A DNA stretch of 64,000 bases, taken from the NCBI RefSeq assembly GCF_007655135.1, contig NC_045131.1, forward strand, positions 9,842,001-9,906,000, written 5' to 3'. Source of the DNA: Punica granatum (taxonomy: Eukaryota; Streptophyta; Magnoliopsida; Myrtales; Lythraceae). Positions 12,027 to 27,000 of this stretch are shown piece after piece. The translations under genes and the position numbers were made by a program. The notes beneath the pieces are model-generated. The model searched no databases. It was not told where the DNA came from and was given only the letters and a program-made list of their open reading frames with translations. Within the stretch, counting starts at the first letter, position 1; every line of letters begins with the position of its first letter.

Positions 12027-15000
12027 TTAATAAAAGCCCAGACCCGGGAAAAAAGCTGGGCTGGCAATATCTCTCGCTGTATCTTCGTATTCTTGTGAAT
12101 TATCATCTCTCAACACTTGGTAGTGAAATGGATTCTTGATCACACGACCCTCCGCCACCTCGCCTATCAACATGAACAAAACTATGGACGCCATTGGTTC
12201 TTTAGCCACTTGTCGAGTCATTTTCGCTGTCTTCACTCTCATCACTGCACCACCAATAGCCATGTAGTAATGTTAACTTCGTTTCTGATATGACACGCCG
12301 TCCGCATTCTGAAAGTATGCTCTTCCAGAGATTTTCATGATATTAAGAGATAAGCATGGTACCTCAGTTCTGGGAGCTTCGATAATCGCCTGGCATCCAA
12401 TCCTGTAATATACTTCTGTGCTGCTTGAACATTTTCTGCAGCTGCATAACAGGAACGAGCTTTCAGTGATGGAAAGATGATCAAATTATGCAGTGCAAGA
12501 GATGTAAAATGCAATTGGCAGAAGAAAATACCCTTGGTCAACTGGAAGACGTGAAGCGAACATCGTTCTGCAGCAAGTTTGACTGGCATGCTCCCATCCT
12601 TCAAACACTCAGCCACTGCAGGGCCCACAACCGATATGTTGGCCACTATAATGGAAGGATTTCCCTGTTGTACAACCATGGAAGGGTCAACAAACTCCCA
12701 AGACTAAAAGGAGAGGAAAATGGATATATGATGAGGCATAGCATTTTCACGCACTTTTGCAAGAGACTTTATAGCAGACAATGCTCTTCTTCGGACTTCA
12801 CTTGAGTCATCACGCAGAGCAGAAACGATGGACGAAATGAGGTCGGAGTGCCGACTGTTGTTACCAGGACTAGTTTGAATCTCACATAGTAGGAGCCTTC
12901 CCAGAGCTTTGGTTGAGGTTTCTCGAATTGGAAACTGACAGCATAGTCCGGTTTTTTTTTTTTTTTTGGTCAGAGAATTACGATAAAAAAAAAAAGTAAA
13001 ATAGAAGCCAATAAAGATAATTTCAGGTTGTCAGAAAAGACCACCTTCTCATCTTTCAAGCCAGATTTAAAGAAGTCGACGATTGATGAGAACGACCGTG
13101 ACCCCATTATAGCAGAAGAATTATGCATCAATATCCATAAGATGGTGAGTAAAGATCCGTGTCTTGCAGACCAGCTAGAAGATGAAGATGACTTCAGTAG
13201 TTCCTCAAACAGATCGTTCAGTTGCTCCTCTTCCATGTACTGTGTACAAACATTGAAATATAGCAAAAGAAGGGAAAAAGCCCTATTGAGCAGATAGATG
13301 AAAATAAAAGTTGGGAATTGTATGAGATCAAGTAAGAAAATAATCTAAGTCTTTCAAGTGTTCTCTACGAACCTGAGATATGATGCCTAGTATTTTTGCG
13401 GAAGATATTCTAACTTGGTCATCATCATGAAGGATTAAGTCTCTCAGTTGATTGTACACACGTGTTCTCACGGCAGCACTGACACTCTTCCCTGCATGCT
13501 TCAGGACACCCCTTAAGGCAATCAAGATGGCCTCCTGGACCCCACCTTCTGAAGCCTGAACAGAAGGTTAAAGTTTCAGTATTTTTTTACATAATTAATT
13601 TTGAGGCACATGAGGGCACGGGATTAAATAGCAAGCGAAATTCACCTGCAAACTTGTCAACAGATCACCGACTAAAGGATCGACCCTTGTACTAAGTGCA
13701 CTGAGCTTCCCAAGAGCAAGGGCAGCACTTGATCGGACCGTCCTGCATTACAAATTGATCATCACAAGCGGCATATCACTAAAGACAAGGAAAATAATAA
13801 ATTGAGATAACCTGACAAATGTACGAGGAGGGAAGAAAGGTTATTTAGAACTACCTTGTACTATCGTGCAAACACTTTACAAATGTGGTTTGAAGCTGTG
13901 GAAGGAAAGGTTTCAAGGCAATGCCTCCCTTCCGGATTATTACGGTTAAGGTGGATAATATGGCACTCTTTACTTGCCAAGGGAAACGGTCGCCAATTAT
14001 GCGAATAAGTGGCCTGCATTCAGATAGTAGTCAATTATGAGATGGTCCATGCATTTAGACAGGCACATGAAACAAGAAAACAGTGAAAATTCCAGTCTTT
14101 TTTTTTTTTTGGATATATTTTACTTTAAAGATAATTTCAGTCTTTAAGATTTAACCGCATACAAGCTACTCTTAACATATACTAATAGCTCATCTAAACA
14201 TTATCTGTGACTTAAGAATTTCTTGAGTATTGTGCTTGATTTTGCTGCTCAGAACAATTCTTACCCCGTTATTGGGATCACAAACTCCTTCAACGCCTGT
14301 TCACTTGTGACCTCGATAAGCTCTCCAAGACCCAGTGCTGCCTGCTCTCTCAACTCAGCAGATCCACTTATAAGACCCTGCAAGGGCAGACAGTAAGATG
14401 CTTAAATTTGACGACGAAACCGCTTTATAGAAGATAAGAGGAGCTATGAAATGCCTCAAGTCTAAATTTTCCCAATAATAATTCTATTTCAAAAATAAAA
14501 AATTCTGTAATGCTTCCTTACCATCCCTAAATGTAACCAGAAATACCCATTCAGAAATGTTCAAGAATTTCTAATAAAAAACAAAGAGGGAACAATTACT
14601 TGGTGAAACATTGGAAGCACTGGCTGAAGAGCTTTCCTAAGACAGAATCCTGGAACAAGAACAGGCCCTCCCTGAAAAGTATTAAAGAGTCAAACTAGCT
14701 ATTCAATTGAAGATTCAGAGGACGGACAATATATATAGAATATGCATGTACACAATACAAAATCTTTCACCTTCTTCCTCCGACGCTCTTTATCTCTGGC
14801 TGTGGAGACAGCATCTCTCACAAGCTTAATATATGATGGAAGTACCTCTTTAGGAACAGAACTGACAACACTTGATAGGGCCTCCCAAGAGACCTATCGA
14901 CAATAAACAATTGATATTACTCAATGGAATCACAGGCCCACAAGAATACACATTATAAATAGGAAAGGACATACTGAAACAGTAGCTGAGTCCGAGTCGC

Positions 15001-18000
15001 TGAGCAAAACAATCAGCGTTGATATCATGTTTGGAGCTTCGTCCACCAAATACAGCTTGCTGTTCTTAAATAAGTACCCAATGAGGTAAGCAGAACTCCT
15101 CCTAATTGATGCCTGAAAACCGGAGCATCAGAATAAAAAAAGAAGGGATAAGGCATAAAAGAATATAAATTAATATTATAAGGAGAACATCGATAATCCG
15201 AAACAAATTACCTGACTATCGCTAACACCTTTAAGAAGTTCTGATAACAAAGTGTCAATGCCTTCTTCATCGATCACTAGGACCACGGTTTCAGCTGCCT
15301 CCTTAGCCAAAGGTTGAACTTCCTAAAATTCGGGAAAGAAACAAGTTTTTAAATAGAACAATAAAGTCCAACAAAGGAGGGGGAAGAGAGAGCACACTCT
15401 GAAGAATCCATACCGAATCATCTCCACCCATGGTGGACAATAAAGCAGGAAGAACGGTACCAAGATGGAAGTTTAGACCGGCTCCAGCAACCTCTGCTAA
15501 TGCTCCTAGAGCATGTGCATTGAAGGCCCTGAGCAACCAAAACATGAAAAGTGAGCACTAATACCGACCAAAGTATACTTGAGATGCTTAAAGAAATATA
15601 AAAACAATAACTTACGAGAGGGGCTGATTGACCAGCTTTGGCAATATATGAGGCAACACAGCAGCAGTCCTTACACTAACCAAAAAGCATGAATTAGCAC
15701 CATATTTTGTTTTTAATAACTAACTCAAAATGAAGTCACGAATGCAGTTTTCTCTCTGGTTATACCTAAGGATTTGTTTAAGGCCATCTAGAGCAGTATC
15801 CGAAGTCTCATCATCCTCCAAAGCATGCAGAAGTGTTGGGACAATTTCATCTATTGCTTGCATTCCAGCACTCTGCAACATTATTTTTTCCACAATATAA
15901 ATTGATGGTCAGTCTTTTTTAAGGACAGATTCCTTAGGTATTTAATGAACTAACTAACAGCAGGGAAGAAAAGGCACCTTGTAGAGAGTGCTAAACGCCA
16001 GACCTGCAGCCTCCCGAACCTCAGGTGTGCTGTTAACAAAGTAGAGTTTTATAAGATTTAGTTTACGAATGTTAATACAAGCCTTAGCAAACCATGAAGA
16101 CTGAAAAGAAAGTTATAGATTATAAACCTATCACAGAGCGCTGTGCGAATGGTAGGAATAAGCTCATCCATGAAACTCAATAACTGACTCCTACCAGCAC
16201 TTGCCATCACCTCACTCAGCCCAATGCAGACACCCTGTCAGACAAATATTTGCACAAAATTACAAAATATAAGCGTAGCACATAATTAGAAAATATGGGC
16301 TTCCAAACTCCTTAATACTAATAACTTTGAAATTCCATGCTAGTAATACTGTCATTTTAAATTACTAAATCTTGTTCCTGGGGGGTTTTAGGAGGAGAAA
16401 AAATATTATAGACAACAGAATATATTGTCCCGGCGAGCGAGGAACCTGGCATAACCTCCATTAAGTAAAGCCAAAAGTATGCCAAATTTTATCACAATCA
16501 TAATGTAACAATTTAATCGTCCAGAAGAAAAAGGAAAATCTAGCTCAATTAGTAACCAACTTTAAGAGAGCAATCAAAGTCCCAACCTGTCTTCTGCTGC
16601 TAGTAGGATCCTCCAACCCTTTCGCTAATATTGGTATAATAAGAGGAAGCACTCTTTCTCCAAGTTTTCTGACAAGTTCACCCAGTGATCTCCCAGCAAC
16701 CTGCAGACCAAAGAAGTACTTAAGACCTTGATGAATCTAGTGACTCAAAAAAAATTCCAGCCTACGAATCGACTTAAAACCTGTCTCCTCTCAGATGATG
16801 ATGAAGCAAGGGAAGTGATCAAGGTGTTCATCAGAACTGGCATTATTTCCTTCAGAGTCTTTGGAGTATTTGCAACTATGGTCTTCCAAACGTGTAAAGC
16901 GGCCTAACGAAGAGGTCAAACATAAGTTAACTGACCAATTTCCTTTAATATTTAAACTTGCATCAACCAGGAAAGCAAATTAACAATGTGCATCAAGCGT
17001 ATTCTAATACTCATATCACTTGCAAACTGAGAATGAACAGTATATATAAAACCACACAAATTTATTAAAGAAAGGAACCAGGGGGGGTCTTTAGGGTCAG
17101 AAACAAAATATTCTGCTCTAATGCTATGCTAAGTGACCGATTCTTCTAAAAGCTCAATATCACAGGAAATGGCCTAATGAATATACCTAAAGCATGGTTT
17201 GACAAGTTACATGGTATGGAATTACACTTGGGGCCTCTTCATGTTTCTAGACATGATCGATTCTTCGTCATGCTCTTGGAACTCTTTTGTATATATGCTC
17301 AGTTGAGCCCTTCTAATGATTTTTTTTTTATTTACTATCCAAAATGTTCCAATTGTATGAAAGGCAAACAAAGTTACAACATCTACATTGTACTGTCATG
17401 TCTTACGGAGCCATTACCTGGCGAACTGATAAACTAACATCAGTTCGGACCATATAAAGGGCTGCAAGAACTTCATTACGCTTGTCCTTTCCAAGAACCT
17501 CAATAATTGCACGCCCATGTGCTTCAGTACTAGCACCTTCATCATCACTCCCACCCTCAAGCAAGGCCTTCCCTGAAGTTCCAGCAACCTAAAGGAAGGG
17601 AAGATCACTCAAGTAGCTGTAGAATGAGCTTCCAGTTCATGGTATGTATTTAAGTCTTGAGGTATATACCTTGAACAACAGGTCACCCAATAATTCAACT
17701 GAACTTTGTCTGATACGCCAGCTGTCATTGAAGATTCCATCCTCCACAGCAGGAAGGAGAAGAGGTAATGACCTGATAGGAAACATTATATAGCCCAGCA
17801 TGAGTCAAATGCATCCGAGGATTGCAGGATAATGTCTCTGAGAATGTTTCAACTTCCTCCTGCTATGGACAATTGCAGAATTCCCACAAACAAACTATTA
17901 CAATAGGACTACATATTTAATTCCTCTGTCGTTTGCAATCAGATAAAAGATTGCAATATTTTTCATAAGGGAACAAAAAAAGAAAAAAAAAAAAGAAGAG

Positions 18001-21000
18001 CCACATAAATAACATGTAAACAGTAGATGAGACTATGCTACCAGCCTCAACTCTCCCGTATATTTTTTCCTAGCAACAAAGAGATCATAAAACCGACCGT
18101 ACAATAGTTCTGATTGTATACAGCAACACACTTGCTCCTAAAATGGACTTCGTAGAACTCAAGCTAATGAATAGTTAATAAAGTAAATGAGTGAACACAC
18201 GTTTTTCCATGCCTATATGTGATTATAGCTATTTTAAGATGCATCGAGGGCACAAAATTGCTTACGTTGTTGCGTAGTGCTCTACAAGGACATGTCCTGC
18301 ACCCAGTGCTGCTTCACGAACAGATTCATTCTCATCTGCAAGACCTGTAAAACAGCACAAGCATAGTTTTTAAAAGAATTATTTTCTTTCCTTCCCCACC
18401 TTTCCTTCTTCAACCATCAAACAGAAATGTGAAAGCCATTTCTCCACTAATTGAAAGGACCATACCATCCAAAATAGCAGGCAGCACCTGCGGCAGATAG
18501 TTCTGGAATTGTACACCCAACGATCTCGGGAAGTACTGCAAATAATTTCCATCAAAAGGGAAAGAATTAGATTTCTTCAGAAATCCAAACCCTACTATAT
18601 AGAGAAGGTTTCTACTTGCATGATAACTGCATAGCATAACAAAATAGCATCTAATTCAGCATCCTATCATTTATGCAGTGAGATAATAACATAGCGTTTG
18701 GTAACGAAGTTAAGTTTGATTAAATTTAATTTAGTTTGATTTGAGGAGATGAAGACAAGTAGTTAGGAATAGTATGTGAGAGAATTTGAAGATAAAAAAG
18801 TGATGTTGTTGAATTGAGGAAAAAGTGTTGAATAGTTGAGAGAATTTGGTATTAAAAAATTAATTTAAACAACAGATAAGAAAAAGTATGAGAGAGAATT
18901 CAAAGAAAAAGATAAAAAAAAGTAATTATTGTGTTGTTGAATTAAAGGAAAAGTAGAGTAAAGTTATCTTAAGTAAAATCAAACTTTGTTACTAAACATA
19001 GCATAAGAGTACACACCTTGAACAATGTCAAATATCCATCACGAACAGATGCTTTCTGGTGAGAACAGTTCCGAATAACGTCGGGAAGCAAGTTCTCAAA
19101 GTATTCCACGCCAAGTGCGGCTAAAACCTGATGATATGACAAAAACCTAGATCAGCTTCAATGCAAAATACTCAAGCTATCGAAAAATTAGCATCTGCAA
19201 TCCAATTAAAAACAACAAAGTAAGAAAAATGGCAATTAAAATATCAAATTTCGTTGCAATCACCTCTGTCAGCCCTTGCGCAGCTCCAGAGCGCTCAACA
19301 TTGCTTCCATCAGATTTAAGAGTATCCAAGAGCCATGGAACAAGATCAGGGAAATTTTCTTCCCCCATTCCTCTAATAAGAGACCCGAGGGCCCTTGCTG
19401 CAACAGACCGAACCTCGGGAATTGGATCTACAAGAACCTGCATATATTTTATCACTCCATTGATCAAAAGGCATGGACACTTGTTTGCCAGTAATTTTCT
19501 CCACCAAATATGAAAGTACCTTCTTGACTTCGGGAAGGAGTAATCCAATGTAGGGAATCATATCCTTCGGTTCAGTAACCAACGAACACATATTCCCAAC
19601 TATTTGTGCAGCTTTCTTCTTCGTATCAGCACTCCTTTCTCTCAACCCTCTATGCACAATTGGCACCAATAGGGCAAGTGAAGGGGCGTCAATTGAATTC
19701 ACAAAAGTGGTCTGCAGCAATTTGGTAGTGACAATTATGTATATTAGGATGAGGCAACAGTAAATCATGTCAATTCATGAGACCAAAATAAACAGGCCTT
19801 ACCTGAAGAAGAATATCAAGCGAGTACTTCGTGTGGTCATTGGGATCTGTAAGACCCATCAGAAGGGTGGGCACAAGAGAAGATATCTCGGGATTCTTTA
19901 TCACACTCCCAACCTAAAAGAAGAAAAAATATTACTAAATAAACAGGCAGAAAATATGTTAGAAACGACAAAACCAAGCACTAATACTAACCTGCTGAAG
20001 GGCCGTCTGACCTGCCGACTGAACCTTGGGGTGGGTATCTGTCAACACCTACAATTGGAAAAATAAACAAACCAAGTACTGAACTTTGGGAACAAATTAA
20101 CTAATGGAACTTCAAAAACTCTCGGTTACTGCAACTAAAATCGTAGCAAAACCATGTTATACAGACATTTTACCTCGGTTAGTTTAGGTACGATCTTGGG
20201 AAGGCACTGAGAGAGTTGTTGAGGGGCACAATAAGCCATGGCACCAAGCAACTGTACACTACTTTGCTTGGTTCTCCAAGCTTTGTCTTCAAGGCCCTGC
20301 AGAAATAGGGTATGCCATGTCAGGACTACTGCATCATTCATCCTTGCATCAGAAATGCTCTCAAAAGAAAAAATTTGCTAATACTAAGTGGCCAGTAATT
20401 CTTGCCAGTAGAACACCTGCCTAGCAATAATAATTTTTCTTTTTTTTTTTACTGCAAGAGAAGACAGCACAGTTTCTTCAGAACCAATAGTTGGATACAT
20501 AATCAACCAAACCAGCATGCATATCTTCCATTCCGAGTATGTGAAAATACTGCATAAAGCCAAAGCGTCATATTATATAAGCTAAATGAAGCCAGGTCAA
20601 ATACCTTGAGAAGAGACGGAAGCACAAGTTTGACCCCCTGAGCACTCATCTGAGACATCATGGCCCGAGCAGCACATTCAGCACCTTCACGAACTGCAAC
20701 CACTTGATCGGAGAAAGAAACCAAAAGTAACGGTAGCATTTGGATTACATACCTACACCAAGAGAGGAGCAACTTCTTTCTCTTAGAACTTATATATGAC
20801 TCCATAATCACATTAATTTATATAACTAGCAGATTCTGTACATACGGCTCAAATAACTTCCCCAGCTTCTCACAGAGGCATTCAAATGCCATCAGAGCTC
20901 CCTCGCGACGTTTTGCAGAGTTCCTGTGATTTGAGAGGGGAAAAGTTCGGGGAAGAGGAAGGGGTAGTTCATGTTATAGACGATTAGAGATATATTGCAG

Positions 21001-24000
21001 CAGAAATTTGAAAGAAAAATGAAACAGAACCAGTACTTCGAAAACTAAAGTCCAAGTCACTTAGAAACCGTTATGATACATGCTGGTACTAAGATTTGTT
21101 ATACAGAAAAAGCCAAGTGGCTGCCAAATATTATGATGCATTGGAATTATACTTTTTTTATTCACGAAAAATTGAACAAATACGTCAAAACTATTTGAAA
21201 AATGGGAAGAGACAAACCTGTCAACTAAACCTTCTCGCAATGCATCAACAATCCCATATTTCTTCAAGCATGATATCCCAAAACCCTTGACCACACCAGC
21301 AAGTCCAAAAGCTGCTCCACGCCGTTCACCATACTTATCACTCTTCATAAGCTGGTCCAACAGCCTAGAAACCAGAGCTTGGCCTTCTTCCTGTTAGATT
21401 AAAGGGCCAGCAAGCCCATTATAAAAGGAATTAGAAATTCAAACTGATCATGTGATCATCTTGAACATATGCTGAATTTTATAAATTCAAGTCCACGGAC
21501 TAGTTTAAAAAAGTAAAAAAGCGTCGTAAATTTATGATTTGATCAGCATCCTCGCATACTCGTTTTGATTGCATCAACGGAGACAGACAAACTGACACAG
21601 CACGCTGCACTGCTTCAGACGGCGTATTTAGAACGTCCAATAACTTCTCAACAACTGTATGAACTTTGGGATCATCCTGTTCAATGAAGTGTGCATATCA
21701 ACCTTAGTGAAATTTTCATTAACAAAATCAAAAAATGCTAAGAACAATACTCGAACCTTTGCCAGGTGCTTAGCTAATGCTCCTGTAAAGATGACAACAC
21801 CTTCTCGAACAAGATCATATGTTTCCTCATCAGATGCCTAATCCAAAAGCAAAAACAAAATAATCAAGAGAAACAATATTACGAACGGACTTCGACAGTC
21901 AACTAAAGTATAATCTACTTAGAGATGGCTATTCTCAAACAAGGATATTTAATTAATGAAATACTGCTATAAAAGAAACTGTGCAAAGCAGAAAAATCCA
22001 TTCAACATGGCTTTGGACAGAGTAAAATTATTTTTAGTATACCGAGAACAGACCTCCTTATTTAAGTAGTTCTCGAAGATTGGGAACAGCAGGGAAACAT
22101 TCTCCTTCCCATGCTTATCAATGACCATTATACCAGCATTAATCATCCTTCCACGAACATCAGCATTTGGATCAGCCTGCAATATCCAGAGGCATCATGT
22201 AACAGAAAAAGGTGATCTTCATCTCTTTCTTTTCTATACCATGTTAAAATTGCATTTTAAGTTTATAAAGTGGTTTGAACACAAGACCCAAAATATGTTC
22301 CCCCTATAAAGTAATTTAAACATAGTACCCAAAATATGTTTCCCCCTTTTCCACTTCTTTTAAATGTTGTTATTATTGTAGTCAATGCTCCTGTAGTACC
22401 AACTTAAGAGGAGCAATAAATCTAAAAGGCCCAAAGATAATGCGAGCAGATGCACTATTTCTATGAATAGCCCTCAAGGTCCAACTTAAAAATAAGGTTA
22501 CCAGGGCTCGGGATATCAGGAAAGTCATGACAACAGGAAGATCTTTTGTCCTTATCACATCAGCAGCAGAATATAGTGCCAGAGCAATTCCTTGTCGCCC
22601 AAGCCAACCAGCATCGACAATGTCATCTTTGAAATTGGCATCGCGAATATATAAAGAAAATAAAGTTGAAAGTGCTTCCTGAAAATTTATCATGGATATA
22701 TTTAAGAGAGCTGAAACAGCATTACTTCTGCAAGGAAATATGTGATGACAGATAGATTTACGGCAAATAAATCAAACTTACCTGTATCGTATCTGGATTT
22801 TCATCCAAAGCAGCAGCTAATGCCTCCGCAGCAGCTAATCTCACATTATAGTTATAATTGGAAAGTGCTCTATAAATTCCTGAATAGTCTGTCCCAAAGT
22901 TATAGCCATATCGATCCCATATATCTTCAGCCACTTCTGCAACTGACTGAAAGGAATAGGACAATTATTATTAGTATATTAAAAAGTCCTTTACATAAAA
23001 AGAAAAGAACAAACGCACTGAGTCATTAATTTTATCTAGAGAGAAATTTCCAAGACGACATAAGAAATCATTTTACTATTAGGGAAAGAGTTGCTAAACA
23101 TGAATCAAGAAGAACAATATTGAATATGTTCACGTTTCATAAGGCTGTAAGGTAGGAAAGTGCTATTATGAAGAAATGCTAATGATGAATATAGAAAGCG
23201 GAAGGCATAACCACACTGAAGATGGAAATAGGCAGCATTCTCTACCGTAAGTAGGCGAATAAAATATGAAAAGTAAAGAAATCGACCAAGGGATTTTTGT
23301 GTCTGAGCATATTACATGTAAATTACCTCAACAGCAGGAATTAGGAAGCTAAGTGAGATTAAACAGCAGGAAATAATAAGGATAATATAATATATGATTG
23401 CATGAAGAAGTACAAGATATCAGTCTTTCAATGGAAAAGAAATTTGATTGGAACTATACAGGCAGGAAGCACTAATAAAGAGGAAAGGTTGAGCAAGCTA
23501 TACTTTTTCAGGATCATGTAGCGCAATCCAGATACCGGTTGCAACCTCAACATTCTCGGGAAGTGTACAATTGGCTACAGAAGGAACACATTTTACTGCA
23601 TTCAAGCAGGCCATTCTCACATGCACATCTTTAGCATAAACTCCATATAATGCCTGCCAATACATATAGAAATATCAAAAAATACAAAACTGCATAATAT
23701 AGTCATCAAACAAGATTTTCAGAAGATGGACCGTACAGGTGCAACTTCGTCTGGCTGCAAACCCAGACACAGCTCATTTAATGCAGATCCTGCTGAAGCT
23801 TGATAAGCTGGAACAACACCTAGCACATTATAAAGAGCCTAAAAGCAGGAAATAAATATTAGTAAGCTCGTCATCTCTTAAAACAGTTAAATAAAACAGA
23901 TATGAATTACAATTTTGCCATCCATGACAAAAAAATAAGGGTTTACATGACTTAACTGATATCATTCGAAGACGAGGAAGCGGCAGCAGAGGGTCCAAAT

Positions 24001-27000
24001 GTAAACTGATAATTCGAAGTACATCATCATGAAGACCTGTCTTCTTGGATGATACTAAGATCCTCTCCATTATCTAGTGTTAAATTACTCCAGAAGTTAG
24101 TAAAAAAAAACAAAAACCAATCGCATAAATTATCGAAAAAGGCAAAAGGAAAAACCTACCGGGAAAACAAAAGTAAAGGAATCTACAGGAAGACCCCCTG
24201 ATTTGCATGACAGAGACAGGGCATTTATTACACGTTCAAAAAGAGACAACTGATGCTTCTCATTGCCCTCTCCCCTGATAGGAGTTAACTCATCAAAAAG
24301 CGTGCCATTCTCTTCTGTCACGATCAACCGTAATGCAGTTGCAATTTCGAGAGCCCAATTACAGAGAGGTGAGGCAGTACATCTGGCAAGTTTCACAAGG
24401 GTTTCGTATGCCACATCACCAACTATGGGTGAACGTAACAAAGGATTCACAAATTTCACCTAAACCAAAATAAATGAGAGGCGACTTTAGAGGCACAAGA
24501 AAAGAATAAATATAACACTAGCATATTGATTCAATTGCATTCCTTCATTGTACATGAGCACCCTGAATTGTTCCGACATGAGACAGTGTCATGTTTGCAA
24601 GAAAAACTCAAATTCCATTTAAAGGAAAACCCAATAAAACATAACCAGTTTCATGGCCATGAAATTCCAACTCTCCATACCAAAGCTGACATTATGGGAC
24701 ACGTGACTAGCAGAGGAAACCCTGTGCAGTAAAGAAAGGCAAAGGTTTCGTGTTTCATAATCCACAGAAGAAGACATGTCCTAATCAGATTATAAATTAT
24801 ATATTTATAAAGAAAACCAATCACAAGTTGCCCTCACAAAGTGACAACTTCACCCCATCTCTTGAGTCCATGTAACATCTAGATCAGTGCGACTATTAAA
24901 GAACAATAGAGCTGTGGGCAGATACTTGAAAGGCCCTTTTCTACAAAAAGTATTCCATCCCTCCAAAACTCAAATTACTCAATGGTAACATGGAGTTGCA
25001 ACTATATGCAAAATGGTTTAAGCAACCGCAGGTGCTCTTTTTAAGGTATCTGTATTGTTCATAAATGGTTTCTGTCATACAAGAGGTAACGTTCTCTCTC
25101 TTGCCTATTTTTTTCCCACAGTTATAAATCTTTGGTTTAGCATGTTCCAAGGTCTGATGCATCTCCCTCCGTCCTTTAGAGGTGGAGGCTCAATAGAATA
25201 TATCTGTGTCCCTCTAAAGCTATCACGAGTGAGTTGTTGACAGAGCAATTAAGTCTTTAAGACACAAACAGTGACCGAGTCCCCCGCCAATGGTGAGGGT
25301 CTCCCAGAGTACAAGTCAGAGCATACTGAATCTGGGGATCCTAACAAACAAGTTCAAGAAATGAAGCTTAAGAATGATAAGCTACTTATACATCTGTAGC
25401 TAAATAAAGCGACAGACAGAAAGAAAAAGGGAAGTACCAGGGAAGGCAGCTGGCTGTGAGCGAAAATAGGATTAGCAATAGCAATCTCCCCAAGAGCTCT
25501 AAGCATTACTGAGAGATTTTTTTGAATTTCCCTGACCTTCTCTCGTATAGATGCCTCTTCCTTCAGCAACAACTCGCGTGCTTCCTCTTTTGCAGTCTTT
25601 CCTTTATCTGAGCCTTTATCTGAGTGCATCAAATTTGAAGATTTTCATGTTATTATAGCAAAAATGAATTCCAGGAACTAGTTATTATCAATAACAATAG
25701 CAACGACAACATACCAGTTCTCTTAGTTGGCTTCCCAGAATCTTTCCTTCCAATATTTGAGGCCTCCCTATTAGCTGGCTCTCTCTTCACAACATGACTA
25801 TTACTGTCATGATGCTGCACGAAAATATTTCATCAGAATATTACTATGATATGAACTTCTAACTGCTTACAGAATTCGTAACCAAATGAAAGGGAAGCAT
25901 CAAATTCACCGTGTCATCTTGGTCATCGTACAGTCGGAAGCGACCTTTTGCCAGTTTTGTGTTCTTTGAGGCAACAGATTCAGCAACATACACACCTTGC
26001 TCATTAGAAAGCATTCCTTCAGGAGTTCGGAAAATCTGAAGCAACATGATAGAGAAGCCTGTGTGACTAAACCCTTAGGGAAACAGATTGAAACACCGAT
26101 TATGCATGTAGCAATTATAACAGCACAGTAAATCATTCCAGAAACTTATCATTTAGAAGCTTTACAATACTGCTGACTCATTAATTGCATAAGTAAATTG
26201 CAATACATACATGAGAGAGGAAAAAAAAAATTATACTTGAGAACTAGTCATTATGAATAGGCCATTCCTGAGTCACCAAAAAAAAAAAATCTTGATCAAA
26301 TTGAACGAGGACAACTGAGTAAAAGCTTCCTAGACTAAATGCTTAAATCAGCAGGCAAAACCCAACACATGAATCAGCATCTATAGATCCTCAGTCATTA
26401 CACCTCAGTTCAATTTCTACAACAATAACACCATATAAACATGATAGGAAATTGTAGGAATGTTAATGGCCAAGACCAACTAAAGATCATGGCTAATGAT
26501 ACTTACTTGTATATCACTTTCTGAAAGCATATCATGCGAGGATCGATCAGGGAGATTACCCAAATGCTGATGATAGAAAAAACATGAAATTCTTGTCAGC
26601 AATAAGGAAAATGTTGTTTATATGAGGAAAAAGAATAGGTTCCTACAAGCTTCAATTTGGAGGAAAAAATTCCACGAGAAGAACCTTCTCAAACTCTAAG
26701 TAGGTATCTCTAGGGTTAATAGACATCAAAGTAGCCAGTGAAGACACGGCAGCTTGTTGTTCCAATGGGTTAGGGTTCATCAAGCCCTTTGGTCCCAATA
26801 AACCCTGAGGTAGATACAAAAGAAAGTGATCAGAGAGTTAGTGGGAGACTAACATGAAATTCTTACAGTACTCGAACAGAAAAGTAATAATATAAAGGCT
26901 CTGGCAATAAAAAGTCCAACCAAGCTAAAACTATTGACCAGCAAAACACCTAGTCAGAGGAGGAAAGAAACAAATTATGAGTCACTAGGTACTACCACTA